From assembly GCA_002352365.1 (NCBI GenBank), contig DEIJ01000009.1:15302-20925 (forward strand): a stretch of DNA of 5,624 nt, given 5' to 3'. The position numbers and the translations under genes are program-made. Source of the DNA: Dehalococcoidia bacterium UBA2777. GTDB taxonomy: Bacteria > Chloroflexota > Dehalococcoidia > UBA2247 > UBA2777. The notes under the pieces were generated by a model. That model saw only the letters and a program-made list of their open reading frames with translations. It did not search any database and was not told where the DNA came from. This document shows positions 1-4,928 of the stretch, piece after piece (positions within the stretch are counted from its first letter, which is position 1; each line of letters opens with the position of its first letter).

Positions 1-140
1 AGTCACCGCCAAAGGCAGCGGTGCCGCAAGATATGGATCAGATCGGACTTCAATGCGGCCGCAGTCTGCAGCAAGCGAGTCCCCGGGGAAATTCGCAACG
101 AGTTGTAAACGGTCCGCAATAGACTCAGATTCATGACCTA
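1..140. other. Left flank, no identifiable gene
   Basis: No gene can be assigned. On the minus strand one frame is open from the TAA at 157-159 to the window edge. It reads through ESESIADRLQLVANF and VRSDPYLAAPLPLAVT, has protein-like composition but no ATG, GTG or TTG start after the stop, so it would have to be a gene fragment cut by the neighbouring transposase remnant. Another minus frame offers a 43-codon ORF starting MNLSLLRTVYNS at about 134. Plus-strand frames also stay open for 35-45 codons, so openness here means little. No attC-like repeat is seen. Confidence 0.25.
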
Positions 141-682
141 TTACCGAATTCCTGGTTTAAGCTCCCAAACCACACCAAGGGCATAGGGGCAATTGTTTTT
201 CCAGACATATCGAATGCGACTGAGGAGTTTGGTAGCTATTCTGACAATCACTTCTTGTTTTTTCATCCGAGTTATCAGCTGATTGAAGGATTGGAGTAGC
301 GCTGGGTCTTTCAAGGTCTCCTTTTTCCAGCTCTCTGGCTAGCTTATGAGAGTCCACTGGGTCTTGTTTTCTATCTTTTTCCTTGTGGGGGTAGTGGGGA
401 TATCAGCAGGGTTGACCACCATACAATCGAGCCCAGGTCTTTGAATTTGCGGTATATGCACAATCCCCAGAAGCCGACTTCATAGACGACATGATAGGTT
501 CCTCCTGGGTAGTGAGTTTCCAGATGGTGCTTCAGGGCTTCAGGTGAGGGGTTCATGGGCAACGATTTCAGGGTAAGACCACTGTATCGGATAGTTACCA
601 CCCAACGCTTTTTGTGGATGTCAATACCGGCATAAAAGTATTTACCTTCGAAGCTGATTTTGCTACTCTTATTTTGGTGCAT
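141..682 (-). pseudogene. IS110-family transposase remnant, frameshifted and internally deleted
   Basis: This is the debris of a DEDD-type transposase of the IS110 family. The start is ATG at 682-680, preceded by AAAGGAG at a good distance; an in-frame ATG at 718 lacks such a site. The N-terminal RuvC-like part is recognisable: YAGIDIHKKRWVV with the first Asp at residue 21, then HVVYEVGF with the acidic residue at 68. A base is missing near 430 and two extra C lie in the C-run near 387-391. The frame resumes as HKEKDRKQDPVDSHKLAREL, carrying the third acidic site. Near 305-315 it jumps to another frame that reads DPALLQSFNQLITRMKKQ, then KLLSRIRYVWKNN, and ends at TAA 143-141; this is the usual C-terminal end of the family. 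About 180 codons remain where intact members have roughly 330-400, so the middle, including the region expected to carry the catalytic Ser, is gone. It cannot be active. Confidence 0.85.
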
Positions 683-735
683 GGTAATCTCCTTTCTTTT
701 ATATGTTGATTGAGCCATCTTAATAATAAGGGGGG

Positions 736-760
736 GATTGCCATTGCCAGTATGGCAATC
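736..760. repeat. Hairpin upstream of the transposase remnant
   Basis: ATTGCCA (743-749), loop GTA, TGGCAAT (753-759) form a perfect 7-bp inverted repeat. A further overlapping GATTGCCA lies at 736-743, so the right arm could pair with either copy. On the plus strand it is followed by CTCGCTTTT, which resembles a weak intrinsic terminator, but no plus-strand gene precedes it. It lies in the 5' non-coding end of the IS110 remnant, where elements of this family can encode their bridge RNA, so it may be a relic of that. Both readings are inference. Confidence 0.4.
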
Positions 761-769
761 TCGCTTTTA

Positions 770-791
770 GCATAATGTCTGCAGCCGACCG
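770..791 (+). repeat. Possible attC left-arm remnant
   Basis: CTGCAGCCGACCG at 779-791 is identical over 13 nt to the left arm of the attC at 1933-2063 (1946-1958). It is preceded by GCATAAT, a poor version of the RYYYAAC box, with a shorter spacer than in the intact sites. No matching right arm follows at the expected distance, so this is either a truncated site or the left end of a grossly enlarged one whose right arm is at 963-1005. Confidence 0.35.
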
Positions 792-914
792 CATGGGCGG
801 CGACGAATTAAGTCTGGTGTTGCTTCCGGTGGTTATATTGATTCAGTCCTGGCGGCACTGCAAAAGGGAGAAATCCATCAATTGGGGATCCTTCCTAAAC
901 CAGGGGCATCATGA
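771..914 (+). pseudogene. Truncated cassette ORF fragment, unknown product
   Basis: The frame is open from the codon after TAG 768-770 to TGA 912-914 and contains no ATG, GTG or TTG that could serve as a sensible start. Its last part reads IKSGVASGGYIDSVLAAL and QKGEIHQLGILPKPGAS, which looks like natural protein sequence ending 16 nt before an attC-like site, the typical position of a cassette gene. The 5' part overlaps an attC-left-arm-like scrap and is probably not original coding sequence. I do not recognise the family. The best guess is the 3' end of a cassette gene whose front was lost in the rearrangement that left the IS110 remnant; chance openness over 47 codons cannot be excluded. 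Confidence 0.35.
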
Positions 915-930
915 TAGAATTGACTCAATA

Positions 931-1005
931 CATAAACACCCTTTTGCCGCACCGCCATGTGCAGTTCCGCAAGCACCGTGCGGCAGGTGAGCTTGGTCGT
1001 TAGCC
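931..1005 (+). repeat. Short divergent attC site (about 75 bp)
   Basis: The right core is GTTAGCC (999-1005), close to GTTRRRY. Inside it, TGCCGCAC (945-952) and GTGCGGCA (978-985) form a perfect 8-bp inverted repeat giving the L''/L' pairing. The left box CATAAAC (931-937) keeps only the AAC triplet well. From 963 to the core the sequence aligns without gaps to the right arm of the 131-bp site at 2021-2063 (shared GCAAGC-CCGTGCGGC), but its left arm is unrelated. Spacer lengths on the two sides differ (7 and 13 nt), so the left boundary is uncertain. Confidence 0.6.
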
Positions 1006-1020
1006 GGCCCGTTCATTCAG

Positions 1021-1034
1021 AGAGGAGCAAGGAT
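1021..1034 (+). promoter_or_regulatory. Ribosome binding site that fixes the cassette A start
   Basis: AGAGGAG at 1021-1027 lies 7 nt before ATG 1035. The in-frame ATG at 957 sits inside the attC right half and has no such site, so 1035 is the better start. Confidence 0.75.
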
Positions 1035-1904
1035 ATGTCTGGGTTCATTCGTTGGAACAGTCAGCCTCTTGATGTTTGGGCCAGTGAATATGCCCAAGGC
1101 AAATTCGTCGATTTGGGCGGACGCACGACGCACTACCTCGACAAAGGAGAGGGGAAACCAGTTATCCTTCTGCATGGTCTCTTTTACGACTCATACCTGT
1201 GGGCAACCAACATAGATGTGCTGGCCGAGAAATTCAAGGTCTATGCGCTTGACCTGTGGGGCTTTGGCTATAGTACGCGAGAGCCCCTGGATTACGGCTA
1301 CCAGCTTTATGCTGACCAAGTATTGCTGTTCATGGACAGCCTTGGCATTCAGCGTGCGTCTCTTGTGGGTCAGTCCATGGGAGGCGGCACGGCCATTCTG
1401 TTCTGTGTACAGCATAGGCAAAGGGTCAACAAACTGTTGCTGGTAGATCCAGCCGGTATCCCCAACCCTTTGCCCCTGACGGGGAAGTTCTTCAACCTGC
1501 CTCGAATTGGCGAGTTCCTTTTGGGGCTGAGTACCAACGCAGTCAGGAGAAAGAACTTGGGAGACTCTTGGCTTCACAACAAGAATCTCATTACGGGAAG
1601 CTACTTCGAGAACGTGACACGGTTTCACAAAATCAAAGGCACCACTGAGGCGTTGCTGACGATTCTTCGGAAGCAGTTTTTTGACAAGCTCAGCGATGAG
1701 ACACATCGCTTAGCCCAAATGGATGTTCCGATCTTGCTCGTCTGGGGCAGGGAAGACAAAGCAGTCCCCTTGCGCTGTAGACAGGAGATGCATCGCATTT
1801 TGAAAGGTTCTCGCCTGGAGATCATAGATGATGCTGGTCATGTCCCTAACTATGAACGCGCGGAAGTGTTCAATCAACTGGCGGTGGATTTCTTGCGAGA
1901 ATAA
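1035..1904 (+). CDS. Alpha/beta-fold serine hydrolase
   Basis: Predicted 289-aa soluble hydrolase of the alpha/beta-hydrolase fold; the substrate is unknown. Visible landmarks in order: LGGRTTHYLDKGEGKP (strands 1-2), the oxyanion HG in ILLHGLF (His47-Gly48), DLWGFGYS (residues 73-80), the nucleophile elbow VGQSMGGG with Ser114, a lid region of about residues 145-220, the acid in VWGREDKAVP (Asp241), and the base in DDAGHVPNYE (His269). The triad Ser114-Asp241-His269 is complete, so the protein is probably active. It has no signal peptide or membrane helix and should be cytoplasmic. Length and motif spacing fit the MhpC/BphD-like group of esterases and C-C hydrolases, which cannot be separated by sequence alone; lipase or epoxide hydrolase-like roles remain possible. 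It sits alone in its cassette between two attC sites. Confidence 0.92.
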   Translation: MSGFIRWNSQPLDVWASEYAQGKFVDLGGRTTHYLDKGEGKPVILLHGLFYDSYLWATNIDVLAEKFKVYALDLWGFGYSTREPLDYGYQLYADQVLLFMDSLGIQRASLVGQSMGGGTAILFCVQHRQRVNKLLLVDPAGIPNPLPLTGKFFNLPRIGEFLLGLSTNAVRRKNLGDSWLHNKNLITGSYFENVTRFHKIKGTTEALLTILRKQFFDKLSDETHRLAQMDVPILLVWGREDKAVPLRCRQEMHRILKGSRLEIIDDAGHVPNYERAEVFNQLAVDFLRE

Positions 1905-1932
1905 GAATCGTATGGATTCGGAGCAAAGCGCC

Positions 1933-2063
1933 GCCTAACACGTCACTGCAGCCGACCGTGCTAGTTGGCTCAATTGTTCTGGGTCGAGCGGCCGAAGTTG
2001 CGTTGTGCCGATATCGGAGGTGTTCTGCAAGCGCCGTGCGGCGGCTGAATTAGGGCGTTGGGC
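1933..2063 (+). repeat. attC recombination site 2 (131 bp)
   Basis: This is the best-preserved site. It starts with GCCTAAC (1933-1939) and ends with GTTGGGC (2057-2063), which pair completely with one G-T wobble. CAGCCG on the left and CGGCTG on the right are each exactly 9 nt in from their core boxes, as expected for L'' and L'. The apex carries the palindrome CCGATATCGG (2008-2017). A 21-nt block (1988-2008) is identical to 4984-5004 in the site at 4929-5059. Length is close to that of the long attC sites of chromosomal integrons, though the sequence is unlike Vibrio VCRs. Confidence 0.85.
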
Positions 2064-3098
2064 GGTCATGACAGACCGGCGAAAGCACACTACTGTCGAA
2101 AGTATACACTGCGTGCGGTTTGAGCAAAGCTGAGAACACCTATGAAAAATCTAAGAACATATGGAAAGACGCCCTTTAGCGTAGTCGTCATTCACGGCGG
2201 TCCTGGTGCGCCCGGGCACATGGCCCCGGTAGCGTGGGAACTCTCCCCTGATTGGGGTGTTTTAGAGCCGCTGCAAACGGCAACCTCCCTTGAGGGGCAG
2301 ATCCAAGAGTTACGGGCCGTCTTAATAGAGAACGGCGATCTTCCCGTCATCTTGATCGGTTCGTCATGGGGGGCGATGCTCGGTTTTATTTTTTCCGCTC
2401 GTTACCCTGCATTTGTCAAAAAGCTCATCCTCATTGGGAGTGGGGTCTACGAAGAACAATATGCCGCCAAAATTTGGGAGACTCGGCTAAGCCGCCTCAG
2501 TGAAGAAGAAAGGAGAGAAGTCCATTCCCTGATAGAAGCTATGAACGACCCCGCCGTTCGAGACAAAAACATGCTTCTGGCCAGATTCGGGAAGTTGTTC
2601 ACCAAGGCCGATGCCTACGATCCCTTGACCCTAGACAGTGAGGGGCTGGAGGTCCAATATCATATCTATCAAAGTGTGTGGAACGATGCCACGGAACTGA
2701 GAAGTAGTGGAGAACTTCTGGAACTCGGAAAACAAATCCAATGTCCGGTGGTGGCGATCCACGGCGACTACGATCCTCATCCGCCTGAAGGGGTCCAAAA
2801 GCCCCTGTCTGCCGTTCTGAAAAGCTTTCAATTTATCCTGCTCAACAACTGTGGGCATCTGCCCTGGATTGAAAGGGAGGCGAGGGGCAAATTCTATGAA
2901 ATCCTTAAAGAAGAATTGTGAAGGGAAACAACTGTCAGAATAGGAAGTACTGCCTCGTTCTAAAGAGAGACGCCGCCCAACAAGTCACTGCAGCCGGCTG
3001 CACTAGCTGGCTTACTGGTTCTAGGTTCAGCGGCCAAGTTGCGTCTCGCTAGGATCGAGCGTAATCTGCGAGCACCGTGCAGCGCCTGAACTCGGGCC
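2058..3098 (+). mobile_element. Integron gene cassette B (HGGPG-type hydrolase)
   Basis: The unit is bounded by the cleavage points of the attC sites ending at 2063 and 3104. It carries an 84-nt leader, one + strand gene, a 53-nt spacer and a 130-bp attC. The leader contains the 8-bp palindrome GTCATGAC (2065-2072) but no convincing promoter. Confidence 0.7.
2142..2921 (+). CDS. Alpha/beta-hydrolase with HGGPG motif
   Basis: Predicted 259-aa cytoplasmic serine hydrolase. It begins directly with the first core strand FSVVVIHGGPGAPG, where HGGPG (residues 18-22) is the oxyanion motif typical of proline iminopeptidase-like members (peptidase family S33 and relatives). The nucleophile elbow is IGSSWGAM with Ser75, the acid is in HGDYDPHPPEG (Asp211, Asp209 as alternative) and the base is in NNCGHLPWIE (His239). 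The lid of about residues 105-195 is helical and charged. It is shorter than true proline iminopeptidases (about 310 aa) because the N-terminal extension is absent, so peptidase activity should not be assumed. ATG 2142 is the first possible start after an in-frame TGA at 2122-2124, but its upstream sequence GCTGAGAACACCT is a weak ribosome site, unlike the neighbouring cassettes. It shares the fold with the cassette A product, but the two show no obvious similarity outside the catalytic motifs. Confidence 0.9.
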   Translation: MKNLRTYGKTPFSVVVIHGGPGAPGHMAPVAWELSPDWGVLEPLQTATSLEGQIQELRAVLIENGDLPVILIGSSWGAMLGFIFSARYPAFVKKLILIGSGVYEEQYAAKIWETRLSRLSEEERREVHSLIEAMNDPAVRDKNMLLARFGKLFTKADAYDPLTLDSEGLEVQYHIYQSVWNDATELRSSGELLELGKQIQCPVVAIHGDYDPHPPEGVQKPLSAVLKSFQFILLNNCGHLPWIEREARGKFYEILKEEL

Positions 3099-3104
3099 TT
3101 AGGT
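2975..3104 (+). repeat. attC recombination site 3 (130 bp)
   Basis: The left box is a perfect GCCCAAC (2975-2981), followed by the family block TCACTGCAGCCG, then CTAGCTGG, then GCGGCC-AAGTTGCGT (3030-3044, one base shorter than in the other copies). The right end aligns gap-free to the site at 1933-2063. Its core reads CTTAGGT (3098-3104), with C in place of the conserved G before the TT. The apex has CGCT (3047-3050) facing AGCG (3058-3061). L' reads CGCCTG rather than CGGCTG, which weakens pairing with CAGCCG on the left. Confidence 0.8.
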
Positions 3105-3122
3105 CTAAGAGGAAATTCGTAA

Positions 3123-3136
3123 AAGGAGGAAAAAGT
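3123..3136 (+). promoter_or_regulatory. Strong ribosome binding site for the acylase
   Basis: AAGGAGGA (3123-3130), near-perfect anti-16S complement, lies 6 nt before ATG 3137. It settles the start against the in-frame ATG at 3077, which falls inside the attC. Confidence 0.85.
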
Positions 3137-4249
3137 ATGGTTACTCACAACATGATGTCTAGGCTTGTCGGGGCGTTCCTGATCCTGATAACGGGGCTCA
3201 TGTTAAGTAATACAGCTCTGGCATGTACAGGGCTGTCGGTGGTGACGGAAGATGGTGCGGTGATCTTTGCCCGAACCATGGAGTTTGCGATCCCTCTTGA
3301 TTCCGAAGTTATAGTTGTCCCACGAAATCAAGCTTTTTCGGCAACGTTAATGGATGGAAAAACCGGGCTTAAGTGGAGCACGAAGTACGGCTACTTGGGT
3401 GCAAATCTTGCCGGACGTAACCATATTGTCGAAGGATTTAATGAGAAGGGTTTGCATGTCGGTGTCTTCTATTTACCTGGTTACACAAAATATGAGGAGG
3501 CGTCACCGGCGGACTATTCCCGAACTTTAGGTCCACTTGATTTTGCTGACTGGTTGCTTGGAAATTTTGCCACAGTACAAGAGGCAAAAGCCAATATCCA
3601 CAAGGTTAAGGTCATCGAGGTGATTTTTGAGAAGTTGGGGAAAGACTATGTACCACCTTTGCACTGGATTGTGCTCGACCCAACAGGAGATGCCATTGTA
3701 ATAGAGTATATTAACGGCCACGTTAAGGTTTATGACAACCCACTGAGAGTCATTACAAATGCGCCCCCTTTTGATTGGCATACCACAAACTTACGTAATT
3801 ATGTAAATCTGACAGCAGCTAATGTTCCCCCGATAGAGCTCTCGGGATTGAAGCTAAGTCAAACAGGACAAGGGTCTGGCATGCTCGGGCTTCCTGGTGA
3901 TTTCACGCCGCCTTCGCGCTTTGTTCGTGCCGTTGCACTTACACAAAGCGCAGAGGCTGTAAAAACGGATAAGGATGGAGTCAATCTTGCCTGGCTCCTG
4001 ATTAGCAACATCACCATCCCTATTGGCGCAACTCGTGATAGAGGCCCAGCCGGGAAGGAATATCTAGAACACACACAGTGGGGCACAGTGTCAGACTTGA
4101 AGAATAAACGTTTCTACTTCAGAACATACTACAACCAGGACATACGGGTAGTGGATCTAACCAGACTAGATCTTGATGCGGACCAAATTCGCTCTATTCC
4201 AATGGAACAACCAGCCTCCTACAAAGATGTAACCCGGGGATTGAAGTAG
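3137..4249 (+). CDS. Exported Ntn hydrolase, choloylglycine hydrolase/penicillin V acylase family
   Basis: Predicted 370-aa linear-amide C-N hydrolase. Residues 1-29 form a Sec signal peptide (Arg9, hydrophobic core LVGAFLILITGLMLS, cleavage site ALA). Cleavage after Ala29 would leave Cys30 as the new N-terminus, and in this Ntn family that N-terminal Cys is the nucleophile. Further family residues: Arg46 in FARTMEF (mature position 17), Glu49 at the usual Asp20 position, Asn208 in VITNAPPFDWHTTNLRNY, and Arg261 in the hallmark GLPGDFTPPSRFVRA. The end carries TQWGTVSDLKNKRFYFRTY, also typical. Known family substrates are conjugated bile salts, penicillin V and, in some Gram-negative members, acyl-homoserine lactones; the sequence does not choose among them. 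Export suggests a periplasmic or extracellular substrate. TALAC is a poor lipobox (Ala rather than Leu at -3), so a lipoprotein is less likely. Codon use is more AT-rich than in cassette A, consistent with independent origins of the cargo. Confidence 0.93.
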   Translation: MVTHNMMSRLVGAFLILITGLMLSNTALACTGLSVVTEDGAVIFARTMEFAIPLDSEVIVVPRNQAFSATLMDGKTGLKWSTKYGYLGANLAGRNHIVEGFNEKGLHVGVFYLPGYTKYEEASPADYSRTLGPLDFADWLLGNFATVQEAKANIHKVKVIEVIFEKLGKDYVPPLHWIVLDPTGDAIVIEYINGHVKVYDNPLRVITNAPPFDWHTTNLRNYVNLTAANVPPIELSGLKLSQTGQGSGMLGLPGDFTPPSRFVRAVALTQSAEAVKTDKDGVNLAWLLISNITIPIGATRDRGPAGKEYLEHTQWGTVSDLKNKRFYFRTYYNQDIRVVDLTRLDLDADQIRSIPMEQPASYKDVTRGLK

Positions 4250-4324
4250 TGATTTCGACAACACTGTCGTCATAGCCGATGGCTTCTGGAAGCTGACGCA
4301 AGACCTAGCAATGGGTTCAACCTG

Positions 4325-4347
4325 ACCGCTAACACTGCAGCGGTTTT
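4325..4347 (+). repeat. Hairpin, possible remnant of an attC left arm or weak terminator
   Basis: ACCGCT (4325-4330) and AGCGGT (4339-4344) are perfect inverted repeats with an 8-nt loop, followed by TTT. The loop sequence gives CGCTAACA joined to CTGCAGC, which matches the attC left end at 1933-1951 (GCCTAACA ... CTGCAGC) if about five bases between the two blocks were deleted. No matching right arm or GTTRRRY box is evident downstream. As a terminator it would be weak (6-bp stem, short T-run) and 75 nt after the acylase stop. Confidence 0.35.
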
Positions 4348-4401
4348 GACACAGCTCTGCCCCGCATCAAGGCTGGTGGCTTTCGAAAGTGGGTGCTCCC
4401 A

Positions 4402-4919
4402 ATGTTGGCGGCAGGTCGATCCTGACACTGGAGCGCATACGGAAGATCAGCCATCGGAATCGAGGTTCTCGCGTCCATAATCGCCGGCGCAGCCACCGTA
4501 CTGGCAGCAGGGCAAGTGACGCGAACTGGGCTAATGCAAGAGCTGATCCGGCACCTTCTGGGAACAATCAGCAAAACAGAAGAGCCGCACAGTGAGCCCC
4601 TTTCCAGGCTCACAGCCAGTCTGACGAAGACGCCACCCGAAGTTGATAGACTGCTTGCTGAATTGGCTCAGGTAGCCCGAAACAGGGAGCCGGCGGTTCA
4701 CAAACTTGAAAGGGATCTGGATGCTCCGTAGACCGGCGAGAAAGAACTCAAGGTGAAGACGGAGGTCTTGAAAACACGCCGCTTCGGGCAGCCCAGCACT
4801 TCGCCAAGCTCTTGCAATCAGGAGAAAAGCGGATTTAGGAGCGAGATCATGTGTTGTTTGGTGCGGGCGTCGTGGTAACGACCGTAATCGCTATCATCAT
4901 TCAAGTGATCGCAGGCTGA
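4402..4919 (+). pseudogene. Decayed gene for a protein with two terminal hydrophobic helices
   Basis: Several lesions interrupt what looks like one gene. It could begin at ATG 4402, hits TGA at 4423-4425, then stays open with a hydrophobic segment AIGIEVLASIIAGAATVLAA (4450-4509) and a long polar, helical part containing RLTASLTKTPPEVDRLLAEL and HKLERDLDAP, up to TAG 4729-4731. The same frame continues TGEKELKVKTEVL, after which the protein-like frame shifts to LENTPLRAAQHFAKLLQSGE, meets TAG at 4836-4838, and ends with the second hydrophobic segment VLFGAGVVVTTVIAIIIQVI, stopping at TGA 4917-4919, ten bases before the attC. A GTG at 4516 could start a 71-codon ORF, but this would lack both hydrophobic segments. 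I do not recognise the family. The topology (helix, charged coiled stretch, helix) suggests a small membrane-anchored protein. Sequencing error would explain one lesion but hardly four. Confidence 0.55.
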
Positions 4920-4928
4920 GAGAATGTG

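Larger units (their letters stand above)
1000..2057 (+). mobile_element. Integron gene cassette A (alpha/beta-hydrolase)
   Basis: This unit is bounded by the G|TT cleavage points of the sites ending at 1005 and 2063. It has the standard layout: a 35-nt leader, a single + strand gene, a short spacer of 28 nt, then an attC. No promoter is evident in the short leader, so expression probably relies on read-through from upstream, as is usual for cassettes. Confidence 0.7.

Noticed and set aside
64..785. GTCTGCAGC at 64-72 and 777-785 as target-site duplications of the IS relic
   Set aside because: Nine bases centred on a common CTGCAG motif; the left copy is about 70 bp beyond the transposase end, and this IS family typically makes no such duplications.
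775..990. Plus-strand ORF of 71 codons over the left flank and attC
   Set aside because: It runs through the attC stem and has no ribosome site. A different frame in the same stretch looks more like protein.
957..1034. Extended N-terminus of the cassette A hydrolase from ATG 957
   Set aside because: This stretch lies in the attC right arm and the cassette leader, has no ribosome site, and does not read like hydrolase sequence. ATG 1035 has AGAGGAG at the right spacing.
1191..1706. Long minus-strand ORF of 171 codons inside cassette A
   Set aside because: It is the antisense shadow of the hydrolase gene, whose catalytic motifs are all on the plus strand.
1905..1919. GAATC-GTATG-GATTC hairpin after the cassette A stop as a terminator
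   Set aside because: Only a 5-bp AT-rich stem with no T-run after it.
3077..3136. Extended N-terminus of the acylase from ATG 3077
   Set aside because: It overlaps the attC, and would place 20 charged residues before a normal signal peptide. The strong ribosome site points to 3137.
4256..4269. CGACA-ACAC-TGTCG hairpin after the acylase stop as a terminator
   Set aside because: A 5-bp stem followed by TCATAG rather than a T-run; too weak to call.
4329..4613. Minus-strand ORFs across 4329-4613
   Set aside because: They oppose the decayed plus-strand gene, start without a ribosome site, and have low-complexity Arg/Ser/Ala/Pro composition typical of antisense frames.
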